Assembly (NCBI GenBank): GCA_016165875.1
Contig: JABBOT010000031.1
Location: 3,433,232 to 3,497,231, forward strand
Length of the DNA: 64,000 bases
Direction of reading: 5' to 3'
Origin: Acanthopleura granulata
Lineage: Eukaryota; Mollusca; Polyplacophora; Chitonida; Chitonidae
The translations under genes were made by a program, and so were the position numbers. Every line of letters starts with the position of its first letter. Within the stretch, counting starts at the first letter, position 1. Under the pieces are notes generated by a model. The model was not told where the DNA came from. It was given only the letters and a program-made list of their open reading frames with translations, and ran no database searches. Of the stretch, positions 58,701-64,000 are shown in pieces.

Positions 58701-59844
58701 TATATGTTAAAGTGTGCTAGCAACCTGCGGATGGTTATGAGTTTACTTCGGGCTCTGACCGGTTTCTTCTCATCATAGCGCTGAGCGCTGTCGTATAAGT
58801 GAAATGTTCTTGTGGAAGACGTACAACACTAAGACACTAAAAAAATTAACTGAGATAGTTCAGAATGACGAAAATTGGATAATAGGAGTGCATTTACAAT
58901 TTAAAGAATAAAACCATGGTTACATGTGACCATTTGCCAGCTACCACACTGGCGTCACTGCACTGATTTTACTACACTGTTATATTATTATTCACATGAT
59001 AATTATATAACTCCATTCTCAACTACTTTTTAGTTGCATCATATCAGCCATTGTTTTATGTGCACGAGAAATGCAATGGCCCAGGTTAAACAACTATCGA
59101 TTGGCTTAGGGCCGACGAACTTTCTCACGTTTGATTCACAGATGTGCGCATCATGATGGCGGAAGACATTGGTCATCAGTGAACATACGAAAGCGTACTC
59201 CAACCTCTCTATTGACCGTTTATGGCCAGTGCATCGGGAATGATGTGTCAGGACATCCATATTTGTGATTAAATGAAGTAGATATTTACAGTCCTGTATC
59301 GTACACTAGAATGCCGTTACTCACAGGTAAAAGGTGCACCTGAAGATCAAACGGCACGATTTTGTTTCACGGGACGAAAGAGTTTTGGGCACATCCACGT
59401 CATACGGACAAACATTGTTCCTGAAATCAAGAGTGTTGGAATGTAAAGTATTAAAATACCATGATCGTAGTCGTAAAGTGAAAAATTGTGAAAAATGGCA
59501 TTAATCACTTTCCCGATAAAACAATAAATAAATAAATGCGTAACAAATGAGCTTTCCACAAGATCATCCAAAAGTTTGCTAAGTGTTGTTTTCCATGAGG
59601 AAAACTTCCCTAAACCCGCACTGTTGCCTGTGATGATGACACAAACATAAACACGAAAATGTTATGGCAAATGTCAACAGTAATCTTGCCATTTCTTTTC
59701 TAAAAACATATTACTTAATCTTCCAACGTATAATAAAATAAGATTCGATACTGAGACTTACCCGCCTTGCTTCTGTGCATTTGTGTTCCTCAGCAAAACG
59801 ATCCACGCAGAAATTAGGAGCAGAGCTGGTAATGTCTGCTTCAT
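31468..59844 (-). CDS. Gene A: giant EMI-EGF-Ig-FN3 single-pass membrane protein (24 coding exons, complete)
   Basis: I assembled 24 exons by matching reading frame, GT..AG borders and phase; together they give 7,788 nt, 2,595 residues plus stop. The layout is signal peptide (1-23), EMI (about 28-88), 14 EGF-type exons (89-636), an EGF plus unknown module (637-1136), a large mixed region from one exon (1137-2398, including a coiled coil near 1506-1600, RQRR at 1817-1820 and two Ig domains near 2075-2243), FN3 (about 2399-2498), a transmembrane helix (about 2511-2532) and a 63-residue cytoplasmic tail. EMI plus EGF arrays are known from MEGF10/Draper and EMILIN-type proteins, but the tail here shows no NPxY or ITAM motif and the middle modules are unfamiliar to me. 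A cell-surface adhesion or recognition role is inference. Gene B downstream is a tandem paralog. Exon borders come from reading alone, without transcript support. Confidence 0.85.
31865..31990 (-). mobile_element. SINE fragment beside gene A exon 24
   Basis: GATTTATTTATTTGAATGGT, CACTTATATGACGGCGGCC and GGAAACCGGGAAGAGCGTGT in reverse, about 100 nt upstream (transcript sense) of the exon 24 acceptor. Confidence 0.7.
32800..33120. repeat. 27-bp minisatellite, about 12 copies, in last intron of gene A
   Basis: The unit is CCTCTCCCTGTTTCCCCACC plus TGTTGGG, with alternating variants that give a 54-bp higher-order period. Because 27 is a multiple of three, long open frames run on both strands (for example KQGEVQQV units on the minus strand). 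I saw no acceptor and donor that would join it in phase with exons 23 and 24. Confidence 0.9.
33814..33999 (-). CDS. Gene A exon 23: FN3 domain, second half
   Basis: This 186-nt, phase 1-1 exon begins [20 protein letters not shown] and later has [20 protein letters not shown], the G/E..Y.V.I.A end of an FN3 domain. Acceptor CTTGAAG, donor GTAAGT. A SINE lies just upstream in the intron. Confidence 0.85.
34130..34320 (+). mobile_element. SINE copy in gene A intron 22
   Basis: GGCAACCTGCGAATGGAGGT, TCCTCCCACCATAATGCTGG and GAGCACGGCGTAAAATATCA are clear family marks; the poly(AAAT) tail ends near 34320. Confidence 0.75.
35535..35755 (-). mobile_element. SINE copy in gene A intron 22
   Basis: TTATTTATTTGATTGACC, CAAGGATATTTCATTTACAT, GGGAGGAAAGCGGGCGGACC and AACTCACAACCACC in reverse. 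Confidence 0.65.
36275..36388 (-). CDS. Gene A exon 22: FN3 domain, first half
   Basis: This 114-nt, phase 1-1 exon reads [20 protein letters not shown] then [19 protein letters not shown]. The PP..L...VTLRWTPP pattern is the first half of a fibronectin type III fold. Donor GTAGGA. Confidence 0.8.
36685..36850 (-). mobile_element. SINE copy between gene A exons 21 and 22
   Basis: TTTTGATTGGTCTTTTACGG, AATATTTCACTTACATGACT, ATAATGGTGGGAGGAAACCG and CACGACCATCAAGCGGGTTG in reverse. Confidence 0.7.
37089..40874 (-). CDS. Gene A exon 21: 3.8-kb exon with coiled coil, Cys-rich insert, furin-like site and two Ig domains
   Basis: This single exon of 3,786 nt (1,262 residues, phase 1-1) has acceptor TATTCAG and donor GTAAGT. 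In order it shows: a helical region; a beta-rich stretch (..[18 protein letters not shown]..); a coiled coil with Ala/Lys heptads (39.48-39.77 kb); a Cys-rich insert ([16 protein letters not shown]) at about 39.34-39.50 kb; a long Ala-rich helical stretch; RQRR at 38824-38835, a furin-type site; Glu-rich helices; then Ig1 ([17 protein letters not shown]) and Ig2 ([17 protein letters not shown]); and about 150 residues with several NxS/T sites. Two Ig domains without introns inside such a long exon are unusual. I recognise no family for the first 930 residues. Confidence 0.88.
41387..41602. mobile_element. MITE-like element with 66-bp imperfect terminal inverted repeats
   Basis: Left end 41387-41452 (GGTGGACTTCTTGGACTGCA...TTTTAGCTGC) and right end 41537-41602 are inverted copies at roughly 80% identity. 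The 84-bp centre has no ORF. The inner part of each end contains TGATGTCACACA or its complement. It lies in intron 20 of gene A. A related single end is at 63311-63362. Confidence 0.75.
42286..42436 (-). CDS. Gene A exon 20: end of the unknown module
   Basis: This 151-nt exon (phase 0 to 1) reads [20 protein letters not shown] then [20 protein letters not shown] and [11 protein letters not shown]. Gene B 57-207 has exactly the same length, phases and opening (IFTHMF), strong evidence of homology. Confidence 0.85.
43904..44033 (-). CDS. Gene A exon 19: continuation of the unknown module
   Basis: This 130-nt exon (phase 2 to 0) reads [20 protein letters not shown] then [16 protein letters not shown] and NIDPES. 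Acceptor CCCTAG, donor GTAAGT. It corresponds in position and phase to gene B 1176-1299. Confidence 0.82.
44448..45666 (-). CDS. Gene A exon 18: EGF plus long conserved module of unknown function
   Basis: This 1,219-nt exon (phase 1 to 2) begins with a classic EGF ([24 protein letters not shown]) and continues about 365 residues that match no domain I recognise. Gene B carries the same exon. Shared landmarks are LLPEGCF/RLPEGCF, STSPW/STRPW, LPISSNG/LPLSNDG, SCEEIF/DCEELF, a helical EARS/NARS..ILPY stretch, and FWNG..FKYP/FFNG..FEYP at the exon end. The first 110 residues after the EGF look beta-rich. Donor GTGAGT. Confidence 0.88.
45950..46075 (-). CDS. Gene A exon 17: atypical cysteine-rich (EGF-like) module
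   Basis: This 126-nt, phase 1-1 exon reads [20 protein letters not shown] then [18 protein letters not shown] and HCVG. It has six cysteines but unusual spacing. Gene B has the matching exon at 5748-5870, so the module is conserved in front of the unknown domain. Confidence 0.82.
   Translation of the reverse strand, partial: SSSCVVRMTTQNQKCAHRCVSADIPATAQTSSSCTQMENTV
46385..47215. repeat. Degenerate AC-rich low-complexity repeats around gene A exon 16
   Basis: Loose repeats of about 20-24 bp built on CAACAAACCTTGACAC-like text (for example CAAACCTTGACATT, GCAACAAACCTTCACACA, ACAACCAACATTGAC) fill both introns beside exon 16. They create spurious ORFs on both strands. A short SINE tail lies at about 47050-47095. 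Confidence 0.5.
46579..46692 (-). CDS. Gene A exon 16: calcium-binding EGF
   Basis: This 114-nt, phase 1-1 exon reads [20 protein letters not shown] then [19 protein letters not shown]. Acceptor TTTCAG, donor GTTTGT. It sits between two stretches of low-complexity intron. Confidence 0.86.
47654..47767 (-). CDS. Gene A exon 15: EGF with a non-canonical splice donor
   Basis: Behind a good acceptor (GTTTAG) lies a six-cysteine [23 protein letters not shown] then [18 protein letters not shown]. The phase-1 end expected after TGTAAAG is followed by ATAAAC, not GT. An in-frame stop follows 66 nt later. The exon is 114 nt, so skipping it keeps frame. A nearby GTAAAG donor (TCAT|GTAAAG) would cut off the last Cys and meet TAG at the start of exon 16 or 17. 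The exon may be skipped, alternatively used, or dying. Confidence 0.6.
48257..48376 (-). CDS. Gene A exon 14: EGF (non-calcium type)
   Basis: This 120-nt, phase 1-1 exon reads [20 protein letters not shown] then [20 protein letters not shown]. Acceptor CACCCAG, donor GTGATT. Confidence 0.85.
48887..49015 (-). CDS. Gene A exon 13: calcium-binding EGF
   Basis: This 129-nt, phase 1-1 exon reads [20 protein letters not shown] then [20 protein letters not shown] and a final KCQG. Acceptor CACACAG, donor GTGAGG. Confidence 0.87.
49453..49557 (-). CDS. Gene A exon 12: EGF (non-calcium type)
   Basis: This 105-nt, phase 1-1 exon reads [20 protein letters not shown] then [16 protein letters not shown]. 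Acceptor GTTGCAG, donor GTAGCT. Confidence 0.83.
50140..50262 (-). CDS. Gene A exon 11: calcium-binding EGF
   Basis: This 123-nt, phase 1-1 exon reads [20 protein letters not shown] then [20 protein letters not shown]. Acceptor TTTCAG, donor GTGAGT. Confidence 0.88.
51364..51471 (-). CDS. Gene A exon 10: EGF (non-calcium type)
   Basis: This 108-nt, phase 1-1 exon reads [20 protein letters not shown] then [17 protein letters not shown]. Acceptor TTATAG, donor GTAAGA. Confidence 0.85.
51934..52065 (-). CDS. Gene A exon 9: calcium-binding EGF
   Basis: This 132-nt, phase 1-1 exon reads [20 protein letters not shown] then [18 protein letters not shown] and a final HGICQR. It is a cbEGF with a slightly long last loop. 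Donor GTAAGT. Confidence 0.87.
52155..52225 (-). pseudogene. Possible relic of an EGF exon in gene A intron 8
   Basis: The minus strand reads [17 protein letters not shown], like the second half of a cbEGF (CxCxxGY). No acceptor AG in phase, no first half and no DxDEC start are present. It lies just upstream (transcript sense) of exon 9. I infer a decayed duplicate exon; chance similarity is possible. Confidence 0.35.
52572..52676 (-). CDS. Gene A exon 8: EGF (non-calcium type)
   Basis: This 105-nt, phase 1-1 exon reads [20 protein letters not shown] then [16 protein letters not shown]. Donor GTATAC. The 2.2-kb intron before it carries a full-length SINE. Confidence 0.85.
53995..54268 (-). 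mobile_element. Full-length tRNA-derived SINE
   Basis: It is the same family, in reverse. A (TTTA)n tail at 53998 leads, on the minus strand, back to a head reading CTTGGCTCAGTTGGTTAGCT. It lies in gene A intron 7. Confidence 0.85.
54843..54962 (-). CDS. Gene A exon 7: calcium-binding EGF
   Basis: This 120-nt, phase 1-1 exon begins [20 protein letters not shown] and continues [19 protein letters not shown]. It is a full cbEGF with acceptor TTATAG and donor GTGAGT. Confidence 0.88.
55770..56165 (-). repeat. About 76-bp tandem array derived from gene A exon 6 and its splice donor
   Basis: Five units of 74-77 bp. Each contains the 3' half of exon 6 ([20 protein letters not shown] type) and the first intron bases. 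Donor-like ACTTACC (plus strand) recurs near 55784, 55935, 56012 and 56089, and is mutated near 55858. Only the highest-coordinate copy has the exon's 5' half and an acceptor. The unit is not a multiple of three. Confidence 0.9.
56094..56201 (-). CDS. Gene A exon 6: EGF (non-calcium type)
   Basis: This 108-nt, phase 1-1 exon reads [20 protein letters not shown] then [17 protein letters not shown]. Acceptor TTTGTAG, donor GTAAGT. Its 3' half and donor are repeated in four decayed copies just downstream (55.77-56.09 kb). Confidence 0.85.
56457..56715 (+). mobile_element. Full-length tRNA-derived SINE
   Basis: The tRNA-like head reads GGCCTCAGTGGCACAGTCGG TTAGCGCGCTAGCGCA with a B box CGAGTTCAAGTCC. 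A conserved body (GTGGGTTT..CCACCATAATGCTGG type) follows, and the tail is GAGTACGGCGTAAAACGTCA then AATCAAATAAATAAATA. This is the reference copy for the family in this window. Confidence 0.85.
57005..57124 (-). CDS. Gene A exon 5: calcium-binding EGF
   Basis: This 120-nt, phase 1-1 exon starts [20 protein letters not shown] and continues [13 protein letters not shown]. The DIDEC start and the aromatic residue before CxC mark a cbEGF. Donor GTACGT. Confidence 0.88.
57822..57941 (-). CDS. Gene A exon 4: EGF (non-calcium type)
   Basis: This 120-nt, phase 1-1 exon reads [20 protein letters not shown] followed by [10 protein letters not shown]...DCSG, a compact six-cysteine EGF of the CxNxGxCxxPxxCxC type. 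Acceptor TTTGAAG, donor GTAAAA. Confidence 0.85.
58451..58536 (-). CDS. Gene A exon 3: EMI domain, second half
   Basis: The exon is 86 nt, phase 2 to 1, with acceptor CCCAAG and donor GTAAGC. It reads [20 protein letters not shown] then ..DGISCGIG. The CC pair and final Cys complete the six-cysteine EMI pattern. The usual CCPGW has become CCENW. Confidence 0.8.
58600..58850 (+). mobile_element. SINE copy, diverged
   Basis: The head (GAGTGGTAACCGTACTAGCG), body (GCAACCTGCGGATGG) and GTATAAGTGAAATGTTCTTG tail are recognisable. It lies in gene A intron 2, close to exon 3. Confidence 0.7.
59325..59420 (-). CDS. Gene A exon 2: EMI domain, first half
   Basis: The exon lies between a TTTCAG acceptor and a GTGAGT donor, 96 nt, phase 2 to 2. 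It reads [12 protein letters not shown]... with Cys at the first three EMI positions and ends ..RCTFYL. The aromatic pair usual before the third EMI cysteine is missing, unlike gene B. Confidence 0.8.
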
Positions 59845-59845
59845 C
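59762..59845 (-). CDS. Gene A exon 1: signal peptide
   Basis: The ATG at 59844 opens [20 protein letters not shown], a typical signal peptide, probably cleaved after NTNA. The exon ends GGCGG before the donor GTAAGT, in phase 2. An AG acceptor directly precedes position 59845, so a non-coding 5' UTR exon should lie further upstream; I did not find it. Confidence 0.85.
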
Positions 59846-60095
59846 CTGTAATTAAACCATTACCATATTAAACATACCATACCTACAAGCTGCTCTGTAC
59901 TTTTTCAATGGCGGATTTAAACTAAACGCTTAAAGATGACTAAAGGGCACGAGGATAGGCGAATGCCTATCTCATTCTTGCTGTACTGAAATAGTTATAA
60001 AATGATGCATATTTCCACATCGAAGACCCCCCCCCCTCTCCCACTTAATGTACATGTCTGCTGTACATGCCTCGTTCTATAGCCTACATATTTAA

Positions 60096-60440
60096 AAACC
60101 TAAGCGTCGAAACCGACATTCGCATACCAGCCGTCAATCAAAATGGGCGCTCCCGTTATTAACCGCCAGACCAATTCATAAAGCGCTAAAAAACACAAAC
60201 CAACAAAGAACTAAGAAAGTATATAAAATAAAAATAGGACGGATTCATGCAAAGAGAAGCAGTCAACAGTTCGTATTTATGACGAATGGCCGCAATGAAT
60301 GCTCCAGCCGGAAGAATAAAATCAGTATCCAAATCGTGTACCATTTTCGTATCTATGGTGTCCTTAAATGGTGTCAAATATGTATTCTCTTTGCGGTTTG
60401 AATGCAACTGCCCATATATCAAACGTGGCGATCATACTCA
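60096..60440 (+). repeat. Dispersed repeat, copy 2 (just upstream of gene A)
   Basis: It is homologous to 17509-17850 and starts about 250 bp upstream of the gene A start codon, immediately before the perfect hairpin. Confidence 0.85.
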
Positions 60441-60456
60441 GGTTAAGCGGATTTAG

Positions 60457-60556
60457 ACTCTGAATTTCTTAAGTGTCCAGAATCTATCTGACTCTTCTTC
60501 ATAATTGTTTATGAAGAAGAGTCAGATAGATTCTGGACACTTAAGAAATTCAGAGT
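60457..60556. repeat. Perfect inverted repeat, 48-bp arms, 4-nt loop
   Basis: The left arm 60457-60504 is the exact reverse complement of the right arm 60509-60556, around the loop TTGT. A transcript in either direction would form a 48-bp perfect hairpin. It lies about 610 bp upstream of the gene A start codon. Confidence 0.95.
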
Positions 60557-61152
60557 GAAGCATTTGATGGAATATCCTTGACACACTAGTGTTTGCAGTG
60601 ATAAATTGTGATGTCCAACCACTACACACTTATGTCCGCATTCTTTCTTTTTCTCATGCTATCAGTTGGAAAAAAAAAACCTGGCTAAGTGCCGAGCCCA
60701 ACCCGAGATACAACTATAAAACTATAAAGCTATAAAGCCATAAATGCCAATCAGCCATAATGTTTGTGAGTTCTCCGGTTGAGCAGGAGGGCTTGATCAT
60801 TCAGAACGACTATATCCTTGCGCTTCCATCATGTATAACTGCAAGACTGCTCCACCTTTGTAAACGCATAGGTTCATTTCTGCCAGACCCACCGAGACCC
60901 CTTCCACCTTCGCAACACCCCACCACACCCGCCCTGTCAAGTCCAAATCATTATGTCACCGTCCCCCATCCTAAATGTTGAAGCATTCTTTCATTTTGAG
61001 GAAAAAGTCCAACAGATCCATGTCATGAATAAATAATCATAACAACGGGCACCAACTGTCTACAGTAACCGACGTTCCGGGTTAATAAGGGCAAGACTTC
61101 CAAAAGAAAAAACCTTCAGCTAAAATAACAAAAAGAAAGCCGGAAGAATAAA

Positions 61153-61435
61153 AGGAAGAAGTTAAGATGGATTCAAATAGAGAAGCGTGGAAAAATTGTC
61201 TATGATGAAGGAAGAAGTTAAGATGGATTCAAATAGAGGAGCGTGGAAAAATTGTCTATGATGAAGGAAGAAGTTAAGATGAATTCAAATAGAGGAGCGT
61301 GGAAAAATTGTCTATGATAAAGGAAGAAGTTAAGATGGATTCAAATAGAGGAGCGTGGAAAAATTTTCTATGATAAAGGAAGAAGTTAAGATGGATTCAA
61401 ATAGAGGAGCGTGGAAAAATTGTCTATGATGATTG
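61153..61435. repeat. 57-bp tandem repeat, five copies
   Basis: The unit starts AGGAAGAAGTTAAGATGG and ends with TTGTCTATGATGA. Five head-to-tail copies differ at only a few sites. No ORF runs through it. Confidence 0.92.
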
Positions 61436-61439
61436 GAAG

Positions 61440-64000
61440 ACTCCCAGTAAATATTCTCCTTACCTCATGCATGTTTTTAAACCAGTATTTAACTGCTGGC
61501 CGCTGATAGTATATATTATTTGCACCAAAGGCGTGTATCTCAGCTGTGACTGCAACGGTTTATATTTCAAACGTGTCATTTGTACCAAACAAGTGGCATG
61601 TAAATTTCCTAGCTACTTCAAGGTAAAATACACAAAATCCGCGATATTTGTGTTTCTTCTTCAGTGATGCCTATGTTTAACGCCTTACTCAATGAATTTT
61701 TTTCCTCTCATCTGACCCTCGGCAGTTTTAAGGAAAAAGGAAACCTGAGGGCCCGGAGTAAACCACAGGGATTTGTTACATGAAGTTACTTGACGATACA
61801 GGTACCACTGGATTTAAAGCCGTAAAGTCAAAGCTGCCACAGCTGGATTTGAACACACGACCACAATGGCACACTTTTGCTTGGTGTTTGGAGCACCGTA
61901 ACTCATAGTGGAGCACAGAACGTTGAATATTTTACCGACATATTGAGTGCTGTACATACGTGTATATTTCCTATGGAAGACATACCCACCTTCCTCTTTG
62001 CTCCAGCATGCAACGGTTTTGTGGCAAAAATGTCAACTTGGGATTCTTGTTCACAATCATTTAAGACTATGAATATTTTAGTAGGTCCTCTCTTGTCGGC
62101 ATGCTCCAAAGCAGTAAGTAACAGCATGTTATAAATAATACAGAGTCTGACCGCGTTGTACTCAGGATTGGACGTCCTCCAATGATGAACTGAATACGTC
62201 AACAATTAGCCATTACTGCTATCTAGGGGTAGATGAGCCCCTTTGAAGCTGAATTTAAGCCTAGTTTCGGCTCACAAAGATATAAGCGCATCGAAGGAAA
62301 CAGAAAACTTCCAGAAAAAGTTTTGAAGAAAAATTTGTTTTCCACGATATCATTAGACCACAGTATTGCCATTACTTGTGATAGGACACGTATATTGCTG
62401 TGTCCAAAACAGTGTTTAATTATGTATTCATTTAATTTTAATTTTTGTGTGTGGAATTGTGTGATCATTTAATTGTTTATTATGCACATGTATTAAATGT
62501 CATCGCAACATAGCATTTTGAGTAATTCTAGGCAAGTGACTGCAATTTTCTTTACCTAATTCTGCTTAAGTCATAATGCCAGGAGGGAGTGAAAGCTGTT
62601 ACTTATTTAACACTTGCATGAAAAGTTAGAATAAAACTAATAACAGGTAAAAAAACAAACAGGTGACCATTAGCTAAGCATAGCACTACTGTTGTTGCTC
62701 TGCCTTTACCCCTTAATGCTGTAGACACCTGTAGTTAATGTCGTACATTTTCAGAATGCATGTATGTAGGTATGAGGGCTTGAGTTTTACGTCCTACTTA
62801 GCAGCGTATATGAGGCCTATATACATTATTAATGCGGTCAAGGACACATGTACCTGCACGACCAAAACTCATTTATCAGGGCATGTATCCAAACACGTGC
62901 ATACGTAAAGGCAAGTCGCTCTATTGTCAGATAGGTATGTGCGTCATTGTAAAGACAATGCTTGCCAATTAACATTGTGCACAGAACGAAAACAAACGAA
63001 GAACATGAAATACATCTAGTGACATTGGCAGCAATCCAAAACTTCATCAAAACTTTATTCGACAATTTTACTGTATGACAAGCTAAATCTGTCTTTCTTA
63101 GGATCACTGAAGCTTTATCATACTTATATTCCTGAAAGATAAGGAATAGGCTCAAAGATATTTGAGGTAAAGATTGACACAAGTGTAATAGCTTAAAAGA
63201 ACAGAACACGTTTAAGCAAAGTACGCATCAACTAGCAGGTCATTTCGAGTCGATTCCAAATGTGGTCTTCTCCTTTTTTATTTTTTGTTGCAATTTTTAC
63301 ATTGTTCTTCGGTGGACTCTTTGCACCATATTGAGTAGACTGAAGCACTGTGACGTCATAGATTCTTCTCTTTGTTTTGATTCTAAACATGCGATAACTG
63401 TTGCACGTTCGAGATACAAGTGTTATATACTGCATATATATTCACGATAAACGTATACATATAGTAATATAGTGGATGTTTAGCGGTTAAACACAATGTA
63501 TAAAAGAAATGTGCTTCATCCTGCTCTGTATGTTCCGAAAGACCCTCCGCAAAACCTCTGTTTTTATTTTCGTTTTAATCACTGTGGAAAGAATAGCTAA
63601 AACAGGAAGACCATATATCTGATCAGCACCAAATGGCCTTTGTTTGAATGCGATCTGTGCTAATGTCCTGGCTAAAGGGTGGGGAAAAAACACTATTTTC
63701 TTTGTGCCTACCGATAGGGGACGTTTGCTGACGCAGGCGATTAGTACCCTTGCTCGCCGTGATTACCAGATTTTTGACGAATGACGTCTTGAGTTCGAAT
63801 CCGACGGGTGCTTCTTCCGACACGGCTTAAAGTCATCAGGTAGCTCAGACGGAGATCGGCGGTTAACTACTCCCGCACAACTAAAGGCTGGGTATCAATA
63901 TGAATCAATATTGATAATGTTAACCGTACACTCCTTGCTATTTAAATGCATACACTGCGCATTCAGCTTTTCAAAGCGGATGACCTTCAGTTGTAAGTGA
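61440..64000. other. Upstream flank of gene A without supported genes
   Basis: Only short ORFs (at most 123 codons) without recognisable domains, a decayed repeat at about 61670-61880 and one MITE end at 63311 are visible. The 5' UTR exon of gene A may lie here or in 59.9-61 kb, but I could not identify it. Confidence 0.55.
63311..63362. mobile_element. MITE end, same family as 41387-41602
   Basis: GGTGGACTCTTTGCACCATA followed by TTGAGTAGACTGAAGCACTG and TGACGTCATAG matches the terminus of the MITE in gene A intron 20. No matching second end was found before the window ends. Confidence 0.55.

Noticed and set aside
60186..60422. Minus ORF upstream of gene A
   Set aside because: It lies fully inside the dispersed repeat shared with 17509-17850, and the other copy does not keep the frame.
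1..64000. CRISPR arrays, operons, rRNA or true tRNA genes
   Set aside because: No regularly spaced direct repeats with unique spacers, and the tRNA-like sequences are SINE heads followed by SINE bodies and tails.

Overview
The window is animal nuclear DNA. It has long AT-rich introns with GT..AG borders, many copies of a tRNA-derived SINE with an AAATAAATA tail, MITE-like inverted repeats and minisatellites. The SINE tail and a dispersed repeat rich in TGACCTTGACCTTG resemble repeats common in marine lophotrochozoans. A mollusc is my best guess; a brachiopod or relative is possible. No bacterial or viral genes were seen.

The main content is two tandem paralogous genes on the minus strand. 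Gene A (59844 down to 31468) can be assembled completely by hand into 24 coding exons in consistent splice phase, giving 2,595 residues. The order is signal peptide, EMI domain, a run of 14 EGF-type exons that mostly alternates two EGF subtypes, a conserved EGF-plus-unknown module spread over three exons, one 3,786-nt exon (beta-rich region, alpha-helical/coiled-coil region, Cys-rich insert, furin-like site, two Ig domains), an FN3 domain split by an intron, one transmembrane helix and a 63-residue Ser/Thr-rich tail. Gene B (19440 down past position 1) has the same order for its first 18 coding exons: signal peptide, EMI, 12 EGF-type exons and the same three-exon module. Its 3' part lies outside the window. 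All EGF exons are phase 1-1. The two copies point to a tandemly duplicated family of large, probably cell-surface, adhesion or recognition proteins. That role is inferred from domain content only.

Between them, on the plus strand (about 23.9-29.2 kb), is a probable three-exon gene for a small secreted protein with four cysteines in the mature part.

Other structures are: a five-copy array of about 76 bp made from the 3' half of an EGF exon plus its splice donor (55.77-56.16 kb); an EGF exon of gene A whose donor GT reads AT (47654); a perfect 48-bp inverted repeat with a 4-nt loop 0.6 kb upstream of gene A (60457-60556); a 27-bp minisatellite in the last intron of gene A; a 57-bp tandem array at 61.15-61.44 kb; and a repeat carrying several nuclear-receptor half-site motifs (29.78-30.63 kb). 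The stretches 20-23.4 kb, 25-29 kb and 61.5-64 kb hold no gene I can support.
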